This document shows, in pieces, positions 60,085-64,000 of a DNA stretch of 64,000 nt. Within the stretch, counting starts at the first letter, position 1, and the number at the start of each line of letters is the position of its first letter. The notes under the pieces are model-generated. The model saw only the letters and a program-made list of their open reading frames with translations. It ran no database searches and was not told where the DNA came from. This stretch comes from Glandiceps talaboti (Eukaryota; Hemichordata; Enteropneusta; Spengelidae). The translations under genes were made by a program, and so were the position numbers. The DNA lies in the NCBI RefSeq assembly GCF_964340395.1, contig NC_135568.1, positions 19,893,710-19,957,709 of the forward strand, read 5' to 3'.

Positions 60085-60906
60085 ATGATGTATGTAGACA
60101 TAGAGACTGTGTAATACACGGTTGTAGACATAGAGACTGTGTAATACACGGTTGTAGACATAGAGACTGTGTAATACACAGTTGTAGACATAGAGACTGT
60201 GTAATACACGGTTGTAGACATAGAGACTGTGTAATACACGGTTGTAGACATAGAGACTGTGTAATACATGGTTGTAGACATAGAGACTGTGTAATACACG
60301 GTTGTAGACATAGAGACTGTGTAATACACAGTTGTAGACATAGAGACTGTGTAATACACGGTTGTAGACATAGAGACTGTGTAATACACGGTTGTAGACA
60401 TAGAGACTGTGTAATACACGGTTGTAGACATAGAGACTGTGTAATACACGGTTGTAGACATAGAGACTGTGTAATACACGGTTGTAGACATAGAGACTGT
60501 GTAATACACGGTTGTAGACATAGAGACTGTGTAATACACGGTTGTAGACATAGAGACTGTGTAATACACGGTTGTAGACATAGAGACTGTAATACACGGT
60601 TGTAGACATAGAGACTGTGTAATACACGGTTGTAGACATAGAGACTGTGTAATACACGGTTGTAGACATAGAGACTGTGTAATACACGGTTGTAGACATA
60701 GAGACTGTGTAATACACAGTTGTAGACATAGAGACTGTGTAATACACGGTTGTAGACATAGAGACTGTGTAATACACGGTTGTAGACATAGAGACTGTGT
60801 AATACACGGTTGTAGACATAGAGACTGTGTAATACACGGTTGTAGACATAGAGACTGTGTAATACACGGTTGTAGACATAGAGACTGTGTAATACACAGT
60901 TGTAGA
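60085..60906. repeat. Minisatellite, 30-bp unit, ~27 near-identical copies
   Basis: The unit is GGTTGTAGACATAGAGACTG then TGTAATACAC. One 28-bp unit near 60590 shifts the frame. Since 30 is a multiple of three, open frames of 190-308 codons arise on both strands (for example STTVYYTVSM on the minus strand). These are artefacts. Confidence 0.97.
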
Positions 60907-61639
60907 CTCTGGTTGTCTCCTGACACCACCTCTACATTGTCTAATAATCAATTAAAACATCAATCTGACAAGACACTTCTATTTTCCTCAGGTATTAACA
61001 CCTATAATATTAACTGGGACAGTGTTATCATCAATATTTAAGCACTCTACTCTATGGATCATTGTCTTGAGAATTTACCCTTTGTCAAAAATGGTATAGT
61101 CCAACCTAATTGAATTATAATCCAGGATGTTGCACTTTGATATTTTAATTCTATCCCCATAAAGAAATAGTTTGTTCCAATATAAATGACAATATATTTT
61201 CAGAATGTAATACTAATAATGGCAGTGTATAGTCTAATATGTCAAAACAGTGGAAATAACTTGAACATATGAAAAACCCCCAAAACATCATACCAAGTAT
61301 CAGGCTTAAAATGTTGATGTCATTGCATTGATACAGTAATATAGACAGCAAGGAATATTATACTATTTCTGTTTGACAATTGATCCATGTAGCTGTGTCT
61401 TTGACAGTTTGTTCTTTTTCAAGATGTTACATTGATGAATGGCAATGTCTGCAAATCTCATTATAATTAAATTTGTATGTGGAAAGAAAAAAAAGTGAAA
61501 GTATATAAATACAGATGATTGCAGTATGACTCAGAGAGAATGATAAAACATAGAAATGAAGTCAACCAGTATGACTTCAGTCTCATTTGGTCTAGAGTAG
61601 ATGTAAATCTTTTACAAAATTGGCTGAGGTGCTGATTAT
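60907..61639. other. Unassigned intronic sequence
   Basis: AT-rich. Small minus-strand frames at 61151-61351 and 61467-61685 have no domain. Confidence 0.5.
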
Positions 61640-63415
61640 ATTCACTGTGTTGCCAAGGTGCTAGTATTACAAACAGTGACATCATTGCAAGGTGCTAGTA
61701 TTACTAACAGTGACATCATTGCAAGGTGCTAGTATTACTAACAGTGACATCATTGCAAGGTGCTATTATTACTAACAGTGACATCATTGCAAGGTGCTAG
61801 TATTACAAACAGTGACATCATTGCAAGGTGCTAGTATTACTAACAGTGACATCATTGCAATGTGCTAGTATTACTAACAGTGACATCATTGCAAGTGCTA
61901 GTATTACTAACAGTGACATCATTGCAAGGTGCTAGTGTTACTAACAGTGACATCATTGCAAGTGCTAGTGTTACTAACAGTGACATCATTGCAAGTGCTA
62001 GTGTTACTAACAGTGACATCATTGCAAGTGCTAGTGTTACTAACAGTGACATCATTGCAAGTGCTAGTATTACAAACAGTGACATCATTGCAAGGTGCTA
62101 GTATTACAAACAGTGACATCATTGCAAGGTGCTAGTATTACAAACAGTGACATCATTGCAATGTGCTAGTATTACAAACAGTGACATCATTGCAAGGTGC
62201 TATTATTACAAACAGTGACATCATTGCAAGGTGCTATTATTACTAACAGTGACATCATTGCAAGGTGCTATTATTACTAACAGTGACATCATTGCAAGGT
62301 GCTAGTATTGCTAACAGTGACATCATTGCAAGGTGCTATTATTGCTAACAGTGACATCATTGCAAGGTGCTATTATTACTAACAGTGACATCATTGCAAG
62401 GTGCTAGTATTGCTAACAGTGACATCATTGCAAGGTGCTAGTATTGCTAACAGTGACATCATTGCAAGGTGCTAGTATTGCGAACAGTGACATCATTGCA
62501 ATGTGCTAGTATTACAAACAGTGACATCATTGCAAGGTGCTATTATTACAAACAGTGACATCATTGCAAGGTGCTAGTATTGCTAACAGTGACATCATTG
62601 CAAGGTGCTAGTATTACAAACAGTGACATCATTGCAAGGTGCTAGTATTACAAACAGTGACATCATTGCAAGGTGCTAGTATTACAAACAGTGACATCAT
62701 TGCAAGGTGCTATTATTACAAACAGTGACATCATTGCAAGGTGCTAGTATTACAAACAGTGACATCATTGCAAGGTGCTAGTATTACTAACAGTGACATC
62801 ATTGCAAGGTGCTATTATTACAAACAGTGACATCATTGCAAGGTGCTATTATTACTAACAGTGACATCATTGCAAGGTGCTATTATTACTAACAGTGACA
62901 TCATTGCAAGGTGCTAGTATTGCTAACAGTGACATCATTGCAAGGTGCTATTATTGCTAACAGTGACATCATTGCAAGGTGCTATTATTACTAACAGTGA
63001 CATCATTGCAAGGTGCTAGTATTGCTAACAGTGACATCATTGCAAGGTGCTAGTATTGCTAACAGTGACATCATTGCAAGTGCTAGTATTGCGAACAGTG
63101 ACATCATTGCAATGTGCTAGTATTGCTAACAGTGACATCATTGCAAGGTGCTAGTATTACTAACAGTGACATCATTGCAAGGTGCTAGTATTGCGAACAG
63201 TGACATCATTGCAAGATGCTAGTATTACTAACAATGACATCATTGCAAGGTGCTAGTATTACTAACAGTGACATCATTGCAAGGTGCTAGTATTACTAAC
63301 AATGACATCATTGCAAGGTGCTAGTATTGCTAACAGTGACATCATTGCAAGGTGCTAGTATTACTAACAGTGACATCATTGCAAGATGCTAGTATTACTA
63401 ACAATGACATCTATC
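61640..63415. repeat. Minisatellite, 34-bp unit, ~52 copies
   Basis: The unit is AAGGTGCTAGTATTACTAAC then AGTGACATCATTGC, with a 33-bp form (AAGTGCTAG) and TTACAAAC/TTGCTAAC/TTATTAC variants. Each unit contains TGACATCA, one base from a CRE palindrome. Confidence 0.96.
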
Positions 63416-63444
63416 TGATAGGTTTTGTGTTTAGTATTCTACAT

Positions 63445-63575
63445 CTGCCGTCAGTCATGAAATGAAGACAGTTAATGGCTATAGAGGTAGTGCTTTGAAA
63501 TGAAGACAGTTAATGGCTATAGAGGTAGTGCTTTGAAATGAAGACAGTTAATGGCTATAGTGGTAGTGTTTTCAA
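63445..63575. repeat. 39-bp triplication
   Basis: Three copies of GAAATGAAGACAGTTAATGG then CTATAGAGGTAGTGCTTT. Confidence 0.85.
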
Positions 63576-64000
63576 ATCAACCAAGCATTAGGTACTTTCT
63601 GTAAACTAGATTTGTTGGTTGATCACTTGTCATTGATAAAATATTGGTGAATGCCAGGGAATAAAGGTAATGACAAAATATGGTTATTTGCATTCTGTGA
63701 TTTGAATTTAGTGAGTATGTATTGTCTGCTTAGATGTTTAAATTATAGGTTTGTCTATCAAAACGTAACTAAATGTATTGTTTTTATAGGGAAATTATTC
63801 ATAATTTGTGTGTGTACTTTGAATTACAATATTATAATATCATAAGTAGTATAGTCCAGAATATACTTAAAAATTCCTTTTTTGGTTTTAATAGCATGTA
63901 TTGTGACAAGAAATTTAGGAGTAGTGACAAGTATATAACAAATCATGGTTGCTATGGAAATTTTTTTCTTTGGCATTGCACAGTGTATAAGAATGATGTT
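63576..64000. other. Unassigned sequence to window end
   Basis: No exon recognised. A 64-codon + frame at 63651-63845 is without a recognisable domain. Confidence 0.5.

Noticed and set aside
60025-60951. Minus-strand frames of about 300 codons and a + frame of 189 codons (RHRDCVIHGC repeats)
   Set aside because: A 30-bp tandem unit creates them. A cysteine-rich repeat protein was considered but both strands are equally open and no flanking exon or signal peptide exists.

Overview
The window comes from an intron-rich animal genome. It is AT-rich, packed with mini- and microsatellites, and carries repeat families with TACATGTA-type palindromes. These traits fit a marine invertebrate (a lophotrochozoan or an invertebrate deuterostome), but I cannot name the species from the sequence. 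There is no prokaryotic architecture. The very long open frames are almost all satellite artefacts.

I can support one protein-coding gene with confidence. It is the 5' part of a Trio/Kalirin-family Rho guanine-nucleotide exchange factor on the + strand. Seven consecutive coding exons (29102-29176, 36481-36592, 37967-38057, 38362-38463, 41601-41714, 45247-45681, 46086-46208) join with matching splice phases (1, 2, 0, 0, 0, 0). Together they give about 350 residues covering the Sec14/CRAL-TRIO domain and the start of the spectrin-repeat region. The start codon lies upstream. A phase-compatible candidate first exon sits inside a ten-copy 56-bp tandem array at 21082-21642. The GEF, SH3 and any kinase domains lie beyond the right edge. 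From 46209 to 64000 I see only intron-like sequence.

Layout: 1-5500 holds dispersed repeat copies and an inverted-repeat-bounded segment. 5600-19300 is dominated by five satellite arrays. 19300-25600 holds copies of a TAGCACAACTG-ended element and the candidate first-exon array. 25900-28520 is a 98-bp satellite broken by a composite insertion with a roughly 70-bp-arm palindrome. 29102-46208 holds the trio exons; their introns contain a SINE, two insertions of an AGTCCCCG-ended element into a 37-bp satellite, and very large arrays in introns 2, 4 and 5. 46209-64000 is intron with a nested MITE and about a dozen more arrays. Adding my array coordinates, tandem repeats cover roughly two fifths of the window.

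The most interesting theme is that several arrays are built from the gene's own splice signals. Intron 2 of the exons seen has a triplicated 5' splice donor at its start. At its end it has a tandem array of about 18 copies of the 3' splice acceptor plus the first codons of the next exon. The last nine acceptors are spaced exactly 66 bp (22 codons) apart, with the frame kept open. Intron 6 has three decoy acceptors in tandem before the real one, the intron 5 array begins at the donor itself, and the candidate first exon is present ten times.
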